A stretch of 64,000 bases of DNA from Silene conica (Eukaryota; Streptophyta; Magnoliopsida; Caryophyllales; Caryophyllaceae). Position 1 is the stretch's first letter. Every line of letters begins with the position of its first letter. Shown here in pieces: positions 48,001 to 59,698 of this stretch. Position numbers and translations under genes: made by a program. Under the pieces are notes generated by a model. It searched no databases and was not told the origin of the DNA. It was given only the letters and a program-made list of their open reading frames with translations. The stretch spans positions 60,353,048 through 60,417,047 of the forward strand of contig CM055311.2 in the NCBI GenBank assembly GCA_029255685.2, written 5' to 3'.

Positions 48001-50583
48001 GTTTATTATTTGAACTTTACAGAGAAAAATGATCCTGGTCCTTCGGGCCAAGTCCAAGCCAACCCACTGATAAAACTTAAGCTTCAATTGTTCCCGATAG
48101 ATGACAATACCAGAAGAGCTTTGGAAATGGTGAGAAAATTTAACTACCTCCGTTCCAAATTTCTGTAAATATATAAAGATACAAGCATACAACATAAAAG
48201 TATCTTTCTTGATTATCAAGACAACAATTTCATATTATCAATTTAAAAAGTTGCAAGTGTTGTATGCGAGGACAAAATATCAGTCGAACTAGACATTGTT
48301 TAACCACCAAAGTCAAATACGTATAAATATAAATAGGATGGACGAAGTGGGTCTTTAACCTGGCAGTTCTATCCTTGAAATTCATTGTATTTGTAAAACA
48401 AATTAATGATTTGCAGGACAAGCATAATCCGCATCTGGAGCTGACTTTAAGTGCACGAAAGAAAATATCTTCGGTTCTGGAGCATATTGCACGTAAGTGG
48501 GGGAATTCCAGTGTGGCATCTGGAGAACTCATGCTTTTCCCTTTCAATATCCAGAAAGAAAATATATTTGCTTACCAGAGATGGACCCGGGATTCTGTTG
48601 CAACTGTCACTGAAATTCATGCCATGATTGGAAGTCCACCAGTATTTCGACTGAGGTCCATTCTTTTTCTATTTTGCATGAGAGTTGGGTTCATATATAT
48701 ATATTGAATATTTCATTAGCGTGTAAAACATTTTATTCAACTTTTGTTGTTCTTTCCTGAAGATATGGCTGGATTGTGGCTTCTGAACTTCAACCTGCTA
48801 TACCTGAACCACCTGTAGCATTTGCAATAAATAGTCGTGTTGATGATACTATTGGAAAGGAAGCACCTGTAGAGCTTGCCCTTGTGCTGGTGGAAAAGAA
48901 AGACGAGGGGAAACATGTTAGTTACTCTTCAGATGAGCGTCTCTCTGGAGAAAATAATGCTACTGCTGCTTGTGCTGAAGCAAATGCTGTTAACGTCGAA
49001 AATAATCTCTTGGAGCCAGGAAACTTACCTAGTATGTCAAAGAGAAACGGATCTAATTCAGGCGAAATAAATAATCTGGTAATTGCCTCTTTTGGATTCA
49101 TTTCCTTGCTTGTTTTTGTGCATCCTATTTTGTAATCCGTCGATCACTGTATTAACTTGCTGTATATTCACTAGTCAAATGAGAGTCTTGACATATGTTA
49201 CTTCGACTCTTCGTATTACATTGTGTACCATTGTCTGTCACTCGACACTTGATTCTTGGACATTGGTGTGATACTTTGACACTTCATTTTAACCTAAATA
49301 CATGTGGATTTTTTCATGAAAATATCCATGTCCGACACTCGTGGACACATAACCATGTGGACTGGCTGCTTACAGTTGGGGACACACCCATCTGGATATT
49401 TTAATAGAAAAAAGTGTAGCCTAGGTCATACTAGTGCGACTTGCTCCTAACAGATCTCTTCGGATAGGCTATCTGTTTGTCGGTTTGATCCCACCCTTAA
49501 TTTAATGCAGCACCTTAAACTTTGTTTTGAGTCTGTGTTTCTGTAGGTTGACCAAAGATTGAAAAAGACACCGACGCTGTCAGCTGGAGAGTGGGCTGAT
49601 AGTCTGACCAATGTTGGTGTTGGAGAAGTGTTATCTGTGGTACATGACAATGCAATTGGCAATAATGTCGAGACTCCCTTACAAAGTTCTCGCCCCCTTC
49701 AGGAGATTCCTTTCACTTGTGACTCTTTTGATGCTGCACTTGCTGCTCACATATCTAGTCAATATAAGTCAAGCTTCTGTAGAACCTCTCCACACTTATC
49801 ATCAATTTGGGATGCTGAAGAAACATGTGATGAATTTACATTTCAGAAAAGTGCAGTAGCACACAAGCAAGACCCATATGTATCCGTGGCTGCTAGTTCA
49901 CTGGCTGGTGACAATATTGCTAATACAAGTTTAGCCAATATTGACCATGTACAGGTTTTCTTATTTTTTTGTTGATTATTAATTTATTACTCTATTTAAA
50001 ACTGTGGGAAAATTAATGTTCTGATTCTCGAAATATTTGTAGCATTTGGCTGAAGAAACAATGGCTGGGAATGTCAGCGAGGATGATCAAATGGATGAGT
50101 GTCCGTCTGAACCTTGTGAAGTAGTTAACCCTCCTAAAGATTTTAGTAGTTTGACAGATATTTATTGGGTATGTTCTCGGTCATTTTTTTTTTCTGTTTA
50201 GCAAAGGCAAAAGCTATTTACTATGGGTTAATGGGTTATACCTCTGCTTTTTTAGGTTATAATGCAACCTCTGCTTTTTTAGGTTATAATGCAATCTGAC
50301 TTTGTGTTGTTTGTCATCGTTCAAAATGCAGCCTGAGTCTTTGGGACCATTAGAGCTGGATGTACCTTCATGTAAATACTATAGCGAGGATCTAATCTTA
50401 AGTGATAGCATGAGTGGCCTTAATCGTCTCATAGCGAGCAGTCTCGATGCATTCCATCACTTCCCTTTGTTTGGTTTAGATGACAAAGTGCCTTCACCGG
50501 CTGCTGTACCCCAACGTGGTGCTTCATTTTCTGGGAAAATTGGGACTGGTGATAGCCCTGGAGTTCGATCTCTTCAAGTATAG
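42012..50583 (+). CDS. TKI1: TSL-kinase interacting protein 1-like (SANT domain)
   Basis: Fourteen coding exons join in frame to 816 residues: 42012-42132, 42210-42292, 42382-42429, 42525-42634, 45648-45732, 45820-46090, 47566-47718, 47805-47936, 48023-48129, 48417-48655, 48763-49078, 49547-49954, 50043-50168, 50332-50583. All use GT-AG except intron 2, which starts GC. A Myb/SANT domain lies at about residues 46-105 (RQWAAWTREEEECFFTAL, CRVQSKNKDQVRHYYYRL, VRRMNKLLG), followed by LRWWSLLEKYSCKASKLHLK. The C-terminus has FSSLTDIYWPESLGPLEL and GLNRLIASSLDAF. These match, from memory, Arabidopsis TKI1, a nuclear partner of TOUSLED kinase; that protein is, as I recall, somewhat shorter. Exons 7-9 contain a tandem duplication (about 44 residues, twice). 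Intron 4 is about 3 kb. Likely functional: no break in the joined frame. Confidence 0.9.
42635..45647 (+). other. Intron 4 of the TKI1-like gene
   Basis: A 3-kb intron with T-rich, ordinary intron composition. A 98-codon frame inside it has no recognisable content. I see no clear element in it. Confidence 0.75.
46091..47565 (+). other. Intron 6 of the TKI1-like gene
   Basis: A 1.5-kb intron between the CGCC|GTAAGA donor and TGCAG|CTGCTG acceptor. Nothing else recognised. Confidence 0.75.
47622..48058 (+). repeat. Tandem exon-intron duplication, period 218 bp
   Basis: 47622-47839 and 47840-48058 match through exon end, whole intron and next exon start. Both introns start GTATGTTGGT and end ACTTTACAG, and both protein segments run AAEHVE...EKNDPGPSGQVQ. 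Phase is kept, so the extra exon adds 44 residues. Confidence 0.93.
48144..48352. mobile_element. Stowaway-like MITE in intron 9
   Basis: CTACCTCCGTTCCAAAT at the left and, reversed, GACCCACTTCGTCCATCC at the right resemble Stowaway ends (CTCCCTCCGTCCC), flanked by TA-containing sequence. Confidence 0.5.
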
Positions 50584-51600
50584 TGCTTTTGGCTCATTGT
50601 TTCTGAACAAAGATGGGCCAAAGGGAGTTTTACTAATACTAGGACAATTCTAAAATGTGTGGAAGTCCAATGTATAGATGCCCTGCCTAGTGCTCGAAAT
50701 CTTTTCGCCCTGTACAGAAATGACCAAGGGTCGATACAAGAATTGTACCATCATGTTTTTGTACATTATAACTTCAAGTTTATGTTAACGTACAGGTGCA
50801 TAGACATGCCTTGAAAGCTTAATCCTTTGCTCTGGTTTTATATTGAAAGAAATATCTGCAGAAATGGATGTTTTTTTTGGACGAAAAATCCACAGGCCAT
50901 ACCCCCTATGTTTGACACTTGGCACGTGAGCCCATTTTCTTGATATGGAGAATTTTAAGTGGTCATAATTCGTGTTTTAGGGTACAAAAAGGGATTCCTT
51001 TCTCTGAAATCTATCATCATTCTAATTATGATCGAGGAAAAAAATTTGTCGAGTTTGGAACTTATAACTAAAAGATATGGTGCCTCAACGTTTATTTAGT
51101 TAAAAAAAACTCCCAACCACGGTATTCAAATATAACAAATTTTATTCAAATTGTAAATCTGGGTAAGATGATTGATAGTCCTTTTTTAAACTCACAAACA
51201 CGAGTTATCACCACCTAAGATTTTTAGGTTAAAAATGAGCACTATGTGCGAAATGTCAGCTTAGGATATCAAGAGTTTCTGTTTATTTTTCATATAGGTC
51301 ACTCACTCGATTCAAATTCTATCACCTATTCTCAAATATATGTGAGGAGTATAAAAGTTGAAGGAGGAAGTATTACTTAGTTGGCAACTTGGCATCACAG
51401 AATGACAAAAAAACAAAATTTTAAAAAATAAAAGAACAATCAGGCGATGACATGGAAGAAAGTGATTGGAGAGTCTTTGACATTCACCTCGTGAGGGTAA
51501 ACACGGGGTTTTACATGTGGATAACTTGAAATTTGTATTTGCATTAATATTAGCTTTGAGTTATTCACTTATTCATTCACCATTTGTATGTTTGTCTTTT
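50584..51600. other. 3' flank and intergenic sequence
   Basis: The first few hundred bases are probably the 3' UTR of the TKI1-like gene. The rest is AT-rich with no frame or element end that I can support. Confidence 0.5.
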
Positions 51601-52766
51601 GTAACTAGTTAGCTTTGCTTGAGTACAAGCAAAGAGATGGTTTGGAGGAGTTTGATAAGTCATAATTATATATATTTTTGCATCTCTTTTTTACCATTTT
51701 TAGAACGGTTTTATACTTAATTTATATCATTTATACACCGTTTTATCGAAATGCCGTTACTTCCGTTTTTCGGTGATTTAATGCAGAAAAGAAATTATTA
51801 CGGAAATAAATTGAAATCAAGCACCGTGGGATCGACAAAATAATATCTATGGAAAATATGGAAGAAATAAACATAGAATAAATAATATAGAAAAGAAACG
51901 AACAAAAGAAATTAAAAAGCGTGAAACGAGCAAAAGAAATTAAAAAAAAAAAAAAAAGGAAATCAACAAAATAAGGAAAGAAGAAGAAAAGGTGAAACTA
52001 TTACCAAAGAAGAATTCCTCGATCTAGTAAGCATTGTACACGATCGAGGGACCTTTCGTGTCAGTTTTTGAATTTTTTCCTATTTTCTACTATTTCTCTA
52101 GTGTAAACAGAGTGTCGTAGCTCAACTTTTATACACTTTTCATACTCTTTTAACAATCAATTCTTAGCTTAATTTTGTAGTTCAAATATAATTCTCTTAA
52201 ATATTTTAGCTTTAGTTTTAATTACGCTTTGGAACTCCGAATCTTTTATTACATATTAAGGTATTATTTAATATTTCTTTTCTTGTTCAAGTTCAATTCG
52301 TATTCATCTTTCGCCTATCTTAAATATTTTTTCCAATCACATAATTATTGTTATTATCGTTATCATAAGTAGCTAAATCTTTAATCTAGGGAAAACGGGA
52401 TCTAATTAATTAGTTACTGGCTAGGATTAATTGATTAGTCTTCCAAGCTAGGATTATCACCAACCGAGTTAAGACTAGTATATGTTGCGATAACTAAATA
52501 GAGATAATTTAATGATAACGACCACATGTTAAAATGTTAAATTAACTCAAAAGGGGATATAGGATCGACCGACCATATAACTTTAATTACGTAATTAGCT
52601 CTGTTAATGAATTAAATATCACCCGCGGATAACTGACCTAGTGAACCTAATCCCTAGACCATTTTTATATATTTGATTTCATCTTTATTTTATATTGCTT
52701 TTAGTTGTTATAGTTAATCAAATCATTCCAAATCAATTTGTTACCTTTAGACATTATGAATACTTG

Positions 52767-55070
52767 TTGTACACACTCCTCTATTTGCATATGGGTAACT
52801 CGGTCGAGTTGGATGAACTCGGTCGAGTTGGATGAACTCGGTCGAATTGACCCAAAGTATGTTAGTTGCTGAGTTGTGATCCAACTTGGCCGAGTTGCAC
52901 GCAATCGGTCGAGCCCAGATAGCTCGATCGAGTAACCCAAACTCGACCGAGTAACCCCAACTCGACCGAGTAGCTCCAACTCGACCGAGTAGGTCCAAGT
53001 CGACCGAGTAGGCGAAAATTGACCGAGTAACCCTAATTCGGTCGAGTAGAGTACTTTTGGGACAAGATTATAAGTAGTTAGTCGATAACTGCATGACTTC
53101 ATCTCTGAAATCATTCTGGTAGTCATTGTCGGTTCGCGAACTTCGAGGATGAAGTTCCTTTTTGAGGGGTAGATAGATAATCGCAAAATAAAGACTTTGT
53201 TGACCTTTGTGAATGTGGTATAAAGACTTTCTTGACCTTTGTGAATGTGGTACCTTATCATAGACATTGTATGATCATAGACTTTGTGTGTAGTAAAATG
53301 GTAACAAGTTCTTGTGAGGCACGTGACTTCGTGTCGTCTTATGTATCGTACTATGTGTGACCTGTTCGCGAGTGCATTATGTTGAGTACGAAGCTTCGTA
53401 GTGTCGACTACGGTGGAATCTGTAAGGCTGGGCTATAATGTACGCGTGGTAACTAGTGGTGCTGGTAACGGTGTCGGACCGGCTGACGCGTCCGCCGTTG
53501 CGAACTTGTGAGGTTGTGAATTGTATAGTCATGTTGAACGAGTGAGAGAGGCCCTGAATTTAGTACGTAAACGGAATCGATCATGCATGTTTGTAGAAGT
53601 CAGCCGGTTAGATGACCATAGAGAGTGACCTGGAGGCTGTCGTAGACTTTCAGCTCTCAGGAGAGACAAAACTTCGAGGACGAAGTTTCTTTAAGGGGGT
53701 AGATTGTAACGCCCAGGTTCTAAGACCAGTGGTAGGCCGAGACCATGGATCACCTGGCATCGGGAATGACTCGTGAGTGCAAAGATAAACCTTTCGTAGG
53801 AAGGAAGTCGAGTCGTTAGGGGGTGGACTTGGTCGAGTGAGACCAACTCGAACGAATAGGGCCAACTCGACCGAGTGAGTTCTACTCGGCCGAGTACGCT
53901 GATTCCAGCGGGCCGACTTCCGCGTTAGGAGTTAACTTAAACCTCAATCTTTTATCATTTATCAGACCTAGCAACCCTAAACTACAAAGAGAGACTTTTC
54001 CCCACCTCTTCTCTTCCTCCTCTGAAAAGCCCTTTGATGCTGAAAGACCCTCACCTTCGAGTACACCCGACCCGAGTCCCAACAGTCGTCACCATGTTAA
54101 GATATCACGGTTAGTACTTCCTCCCTTAGTGCGACTGTCCTTTATCCCTAGTGAAGGTGTTGACCCGTAGTATCTATGATAGGGAGTCACGGACATCATC
54201 GGGAGTCGCGTAAGAGAACCGAGGATGCTGGTATCAGGTAGGTGACCCTACTCAGTCTAGTACTTGTGTTGTGTTTACGATAGCTGTATTATGGTTATAT
54301 TGAGTAGTGTACGGTCACAATATGTAGTTGGTACCGGTGATAGGGCGATTACAGTGGTGATTGTGGGATCGAGATTGTGGATCAAATGTGTGGGACCGTT
54401 GCGGGAAACGGCTCTCACTCCTACGATCGCTCTTCGTGGGACTCACCACGGAGGGGATGTGCACATTAATGATTTGGGTACCCCTTGTCGCGAGCAAGTG
54501 GAGGATGATGCGCTGAGATGACTCAGCGACTTGGTTCTGATGTTGTTACTTGTGACGGTACAGTTGTGAGTGACGGCTGGTGAGTTGTATGCGATATGGC
54601 GTGATGTTGTAACTTCGAAATGTCGTAGTTAACATCTATTATTTTCGTATGAATTGTATTGTGCTGAGATTGACGTTATTCTATATGTGTTTCTGTCTGT
54701 GGCTGCGGTGACCAATGTTGTATGTAAATGGTGAGCAGTGCGATGTTTTCAGGTAGGGATGTTGGGTGCGATGTTGTCGTATGCTTATGTGCTAGATGGG
54801 GACGAGACTACAGAAGAGTTAGTCATGTAGACCTTAGTTATGAGAATAGTGCGGCCACTGTTGTATCTTTCTTTTATGTTTTTGTTGTAATCACTGTAAA
54901 AGAACCTTAATCTGTTATGGAATGGTCTATTTGATATATAATCCTCGGAAACCGAGATGGTGACACCTCTGTTGACTGAGGAAGGCCTAGTCAAGACTCC
55001 TTGGAATTTGGGGGTGTTACGCATAGTCCGATGGTCATTCCTAAAGCCCTTAGATTATGAGGGTGTTACA
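52767..55070 (+). mobile_element. Chromovirus-like 3' end and LTR inside the Tat-like LTR
   Basis: A 3' noncoding stretch (52795-53704) ends with ACTTCGAGGACGAAGTTTC and AAGGGGGTAGAT, a polypurine tract, followed by an LTR starting TGTAACGCCC at 53705. It closes GAGGGTGTTACA at 55070 (an earlier possible close is near 55020). CTTG on both outer sides hints at the target duplication. This is a 5'-deleted fossil without coding domains. Confidence 0.65.
52799..53045. repeat. CTCGACCGAGTA palindromic repeats
   Basis: About eleven copies of ACTCGRYCGAGT, first in one orientation (CTCGGTCGAGTTGGATGAA), then the other (CTCGACCGAGTAACCC), spaced 15-20 bases. Further copies lie in the LTR at 53828-53897. 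Confidence 0.9.
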
Positions 55071-55188
55071 CTTGCAAACTAAATTATAACCGCCTTCCTG
55101 TGGATTCGATACTTATCTTACCGCTAGCTATTTGTTAGTAGTAATTTATGATTACTTTGATTAAGGTGATACGACTTTAGTCTTATCA

Positions 55189-55681
55189 TTTTCCCTAGTC
55201 CCTAGACTAGAGGATTTAACTACTCATATTAAAATAAAAACTAAAGCAAGATGATGTAATAAGCATAATGAAAATATGATGAAGTCTTAAAGAAAGAAAT
55301 ACAATTACCGAAATGGAAGAATAAGGACTTGAAATGGAAGAACAAATGAGAAACCGAAAGGGTGCTTGAACTAAACTTGGAAAGGCTTACAAAGGAAAGA
55401 TTAACTAAATGTAAACTAATGATAAATATTAAACTAAAATATAGGAGAATTTTAATAAACAATTGTGTAAACTAAACTAAGAAAACGTATATGGAAGTGT
55501 GTCTAAAGTGTCGCACAACACTTCCTATTTATAGTAAAATAGGAGGTGAAACGAGAAAAAGTCAAAACATGCATGCTACAGATGGTCAGCCCTGATTGGG
55601 GCCGCAACTTTCCCGATATTTTCACATAATACCCCCTAAAACACAGGGGAATCCAATGTTGGCATTAAGCCCTCTCCTTAA
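55189..55681. other. LTR-like fragment, lineage unclear
   Basis: A-rich on the plus strand with AAACTAAACTAAG-type runs and a leader-like CACAACACTTCCTATTTATAG stretch; minus-strand LTR character similar to the Athila LTR at 13150-13620. Ends not placed. Confidence 0.35.
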
Positions 55682-57300
55682 TGTAACACCCTGATTATCC
55701 GACCAAGATAATCAAGGCATTACCATCCCGATTTCTCGGGGTAGTAGATTCAGAGATACAATCAATGACGCTTTTATTATAAATAAAGGTTTTATGTTAC
55801 ATAAATCGATGAATAAATTAAAATACAATTCGCACCACTACGACTCCAACTATTACACTACGACTCGATTCTCGTCCTTTGCCCACACGCTAACCAAGAC
55901 AACCTGACAAAACTTGCTCCCCATATGATTGGAAATATCATATGGATCCACACAGGCTACCCCGAAAATGGGTGACAATTAAACAACACCAAACACGTCA
56001 GTTTCAATACACTTAAAATATATAAACATGCAATGATAATGAAATGCAATACGATATGACTAAGGCACGCATTAGGATGAATCACCATACCACTTACCCT
56101 CTGGTACCGGGACGCACCCAGCCGTACACAAAACCACAACACAACCCGAGTACCGAGACACACCCAGTCGTACTCACAACACAAGGTGTCAGGGACGTAC
56201 CCACAACACCAGACCCGAATGTAGGAATATTTCATAAATTTCCATTAAAGCATTAATCTAATTAATACTGCCAAGGATTATATCAAAAGACGATTTGATA
56301 CAAAAACTATAAATTGAATTAAAAATACATGAATATAGAAATAACATTTAGATCTATGGAGAATCGGCCTAAGAACGACCTAGTAAACCCAAATTTCATA
56401 GTAGAAATTCTCCTTAGATTGCACCCAAGATGACTGAGAAAATTGCCCTTCAAGTTACCACCTTGATTACTATTAATTTTGGAGGCTTTTATTTTTAGGG
56501 TTTTTAGATGATGAACAAGTAGTGAAAATAAGAGAAAACTATTCTCTTATATTTGTGATTTACACGGTCCAATACCACTACCCACCGTGTGATCACACGG
56601 CCCAATACTACTACCCACTACCGTATGACATAAACACAATTTTTAGAGGAATGTTAATTAATTATCTTATAATTAATTAACCTAATTATATTATTCTAAA
56701 CTATCATATATTAAAATATATATAATTAATAAATATAACATTTATATATATTTGCTAGAATTAACATTTAATTCATTTCTCCTAATTATTATTTAATCAT
56801 ATTAAATGTTTGTCATCTATTTAACTACATTTAGCTAAGTTTGGCAATTACGTAATTATATCAATATATATAGTCACATTTCTCAGTACTATCCTATAGG
56901 TGTAACCTTTAGGGATCAGTTGATTACCGCCATCATATGACAGTAACGTCAAACTTTTAGTAAACCAACTGTTACCGATAAACGTTAATCAACTGATTAA
57001 TATACTAAGTATTCCTGTGTGATCCTGTAAAAGATTTATTCAAATAATCACACACTGTGGAGGAAATTTACTCCAACACCGAAAGCTACTCGTGGCCCCC
57101 TACCAGACATTGTGTCTCACAACACGTGTCCCTCCAAACTCGAATCATTAATGTGCACATACATACCTTTTGGAGTGGGAAGCTTCCGTCTCCACAACAA
57201 TATTCACAATCACCGTCACCAATACCGATAAACATAACAACAAGCGGCCTTAGCAATATGTCAACATGGATTTCATAGTTGCTGCTTGGAACTCAAAGGG
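55682..57300 (-). mobile_element. Chromovirus-type LTR, minus strand, interrupted
   Basis: Begins TGTAACACCC at 55682, the end of an LTR read on the minus strand. The interior has repeated CCGAGTACCGAGACACACCC and CCCAGTCGTAC-like motifs usual for Tekay-type LTRs. A copia solo LTR interrupts it at 56220-57078. The outer end near 57300 is uncertain. No coding part. Confidence 0.55.
56220..57078 (-). mobile_element. Copia-type solo LTR, second family member
   Basis: An 859-bp LTR: TGTTGGAG at 57078 (minus) to CCTACA at 56220, flanked by perfect 5-bp CCGAA at 56215-56219 and 57079-57083. Shares the CACCTATAGGAT and GGCGGTAATCAACTGATC region with the LTR at 8320-9316. Confidence 0.92.
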
Positions 57301-57704
57301 CCAATAATGACTCTTTAATGGTGGTTGTTGACACTAATGGGTCGGGTATGGGTCTGAATATTTGAGACCCCTCGGGTATGGATCGTGCATGGGTCTTACA
57401 TAAAAACTCCGGGTCCGGGTCTTGGTGTTGGGACCCTACCCGACCCTTAGACCCTTATATTTATTAAAAAAAAGAAAAAAAAAACACACATATGAACGTC
57501 AATAACCCAAATAACACACATACAAACGACTGTTGTTAGTTATCAGTAATATACTATACGCTTATCCAAATACCCATTAAGTATAATGAGGAAATTATTG
57601 AAAATGATAAGTTTGAGTACTAGGTAATGATATAATTTGGGGAAAAAAATTGCTTAGTCAAACAAAAAAGCAGACCCTAGGCACTACAAAAAAAATACTG
57701 CCCT

Positions 57705-58075
57705 TGCGACGGATTATTTGCGACGGATAGTAATTCCGTCGCAAATAGGGTTTTGGGACGGACTTTGCGACGGAATTCTTTTTTGTGACGGACCTAAATT
57801 TCCCAGACCCGCGAAGTGAAAGTCAAATGGCGGGAAAGTTTATGACGGAAAGTCTATCGCAAATATTGACTTTTGCGACGGAATTTCCGTCGCAAACAAA
57901 TTGACCAGACTTGACCAAAATCTGGTCAAGGTCAAACTTTGACCAGATTTGCGTCGGAATTCCGTCGCAAAAGTCAAAATTTGCGACGGAATTTCCGTCG
58001 CAAATCTGGTCAAAGTTTGACCTTGACCAGATTTGCGACGGAAATTCCGTCGCAAATTTCCGTCGCAAATTTTAT
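57705..58075. repeat. CACTA left subterminal repeats
   Basis: Around twelve copies of GCGACGGAA / TTCCGTCGC, many as palindromic pairs, mixed with GGTCAAAGTTTGACC-type units. These are the usual binding sites for the small CACTA protein. Confidence 0.9.
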
Positions 58076-58764
58076 TTATAGAGACCCCGCGGGTCTTCTT
58101 TTTTCCCCCAAATCGATTTCAATCTTTTACCTAAAACCCTAAGTGCGATTTTTCGACGAACACCAAAACCACCCCAACCCACCACCCCCGACGCCACCAC
58201 CCCCCACCCCACCACCCCTGACACCGCCGGCCACCCTGCCACCTCGCCGGAGCACTCCCTCCTTCTCCTTCCTTCCTTCCTCCTCCTTCCTCTCCTTCTC
58301 CTTCTCCCTTCCACCTCACCGCCGCCGCCACCACACCGCTGCCACCTTGCCGCCGCCACTTACTTCGTCATTCTCCATTTCTCTTAATGTATGTATACTA
58401 ACTTTCGTTATTTATGTACCGTCTTAATTAGTTATTTTTAGTCCGTTGCAAAATTCCGTCGCAAATTCCGTATTATTGTTTTTTATTGTTATTAAGAATA
58501 GTTAGTTTAGTTTAAGTGTTATTTGATTAGTTTAGTTAGTATTGTTAGGTGGTTAGTGATATTAGGTTAGTAGCTAATTTCGTCCCAAATCCGTCGCATA
58601 TTGTTGTTAAGATGTTTAGGACGATTGATTTTTGATATAAAATTTGCATTGTTGTTGATTGTTAGTGTTGTTGATTTGTTTAGAATATTCTTGAATAGTA
58701 CCCGTTCAATAAATACACATTAGGTGTAATTGTTGAATAGTCCCCGTTTTGGGACTGTCTTTGA

Positions 58765-58965
58765 ATCTTTCATGCCATTTAGGTAGTAAACACTCTTATA
58801 ACTTCTTGATTGTAATGAAACAAAAATTGGGCAACACTTCCTTATTGTTCTCCAAATACATTCTATATAATGCATTTGGAGAACAATAGGGAAGTGCTGC
58901 CCAATTTTTGTCTCATTACAATCAAGAGATTATAAGAGTGTTTACTAATGGTATGAAAGATTCAA
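58765..58965. repeat. Long inverted repeat (about 95-bp arms)
   Basis: GGTAGTAAACACTCTTATAA...CTCCAAATACATT on the left pairs with AATGCATTTGGAG...TTATAAGAGTGTTTACTA on the right around a loop of a few bases near 58868. The arms differ at only a few positions. Confidence 0.9.
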
Positions 58966-59029
58966 ATATGGGTTTAGGCTGGAGAGATAAGGACCCCAGA
59001 CCAATATATGTAAATTGTTTTTTTTTTGC

Positions 59030-59216
59030 AGGTTGGTGTTGGTGTTGGTGTTGGTGTTGGTGGTGTTGGTGTTGGTGTTGGTAGTTGTAGTTGTTGTTGT
59101 TGTTGTTGTTGTTAGTTGTTGTTATATATATGTAGTTGTTATTTAATTGTTGTTGTTAATTAATTGTTGTTGTTGTTGTTAATTAGTTGTTAACTAGTTT
59201 TTGTTGTTAGTTGCTG

Positions 59217-59259
<43 letters not shown>

Positions 59260-59300
59260 TGTTGTTATTTAATTGTTGTTGTTAATTAGTTGTTGTTATT
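59030..59300. repeat. TTGGTG, TTG and AT short repeats
   Basis: TTGGTG runs at 59033-59090, TTG runs to 59125 and again later, and AT alternation at 59218-59254, all in the presumed TNP1 leader. Confidence 0.9.
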
Positions 59301-59425
59301 GTTTGTTAAAATATGTAGATGCCGTATGGCTTAATGTCAATGAAATTATCTTATTAATCTTATTATTCAAGTTTTTAATTATGTAAAACATTTCTATCTA
59401 ATTGTTGCTATATTAGTTTGATAAT

Positions 59426-59607
59426 ATGCCGGGCGGAAGACGACGAGGTAGTGGTAGTCGTCAGACTGAGGGACGACGAGCGGGAGGTAGTGACGAGGAC
59501 GAGATAATTGAGCCTCAGACGCCGGCGCCTGCACATCGAGTACACCTCGATCCGACTGATTACGAAGGCGCCAAGTGGTAAGTATCTTATTTGTTTACGG
59601 ATAATTG

Positions 59608-59698
<91 letters not shown>

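Larger units (their letters stand above)
51632..55188 (+). mobile_element. Tat-like Ty3/gypsy 3' LTR with an insertion
   Basis: Purine-rich GAGATGGTTTGGAGGAG precedes TGATAAGTCATAATT at 51653, and CTTTAGTCTTATCA closes at 55188, so the ends form an inverted TGATAAG/CTTATCA pair. The tract resembles the polypurine tract of Tat-lineage elements. The LTR is interrupted by a chromovirus piece from about 52767 to 55070. Broken remnant; the body and 5' LTR are absent. Confidence 0.6.

Noticed and set aside
55020-55020. GTGTTACGCA near 55020 as the chromovirus LTR end
   Set aside because: A second GGGTGTTACA at 55070 gives the canonical CA end and a partial flanking match; the earlier site is kept only as an alternative.
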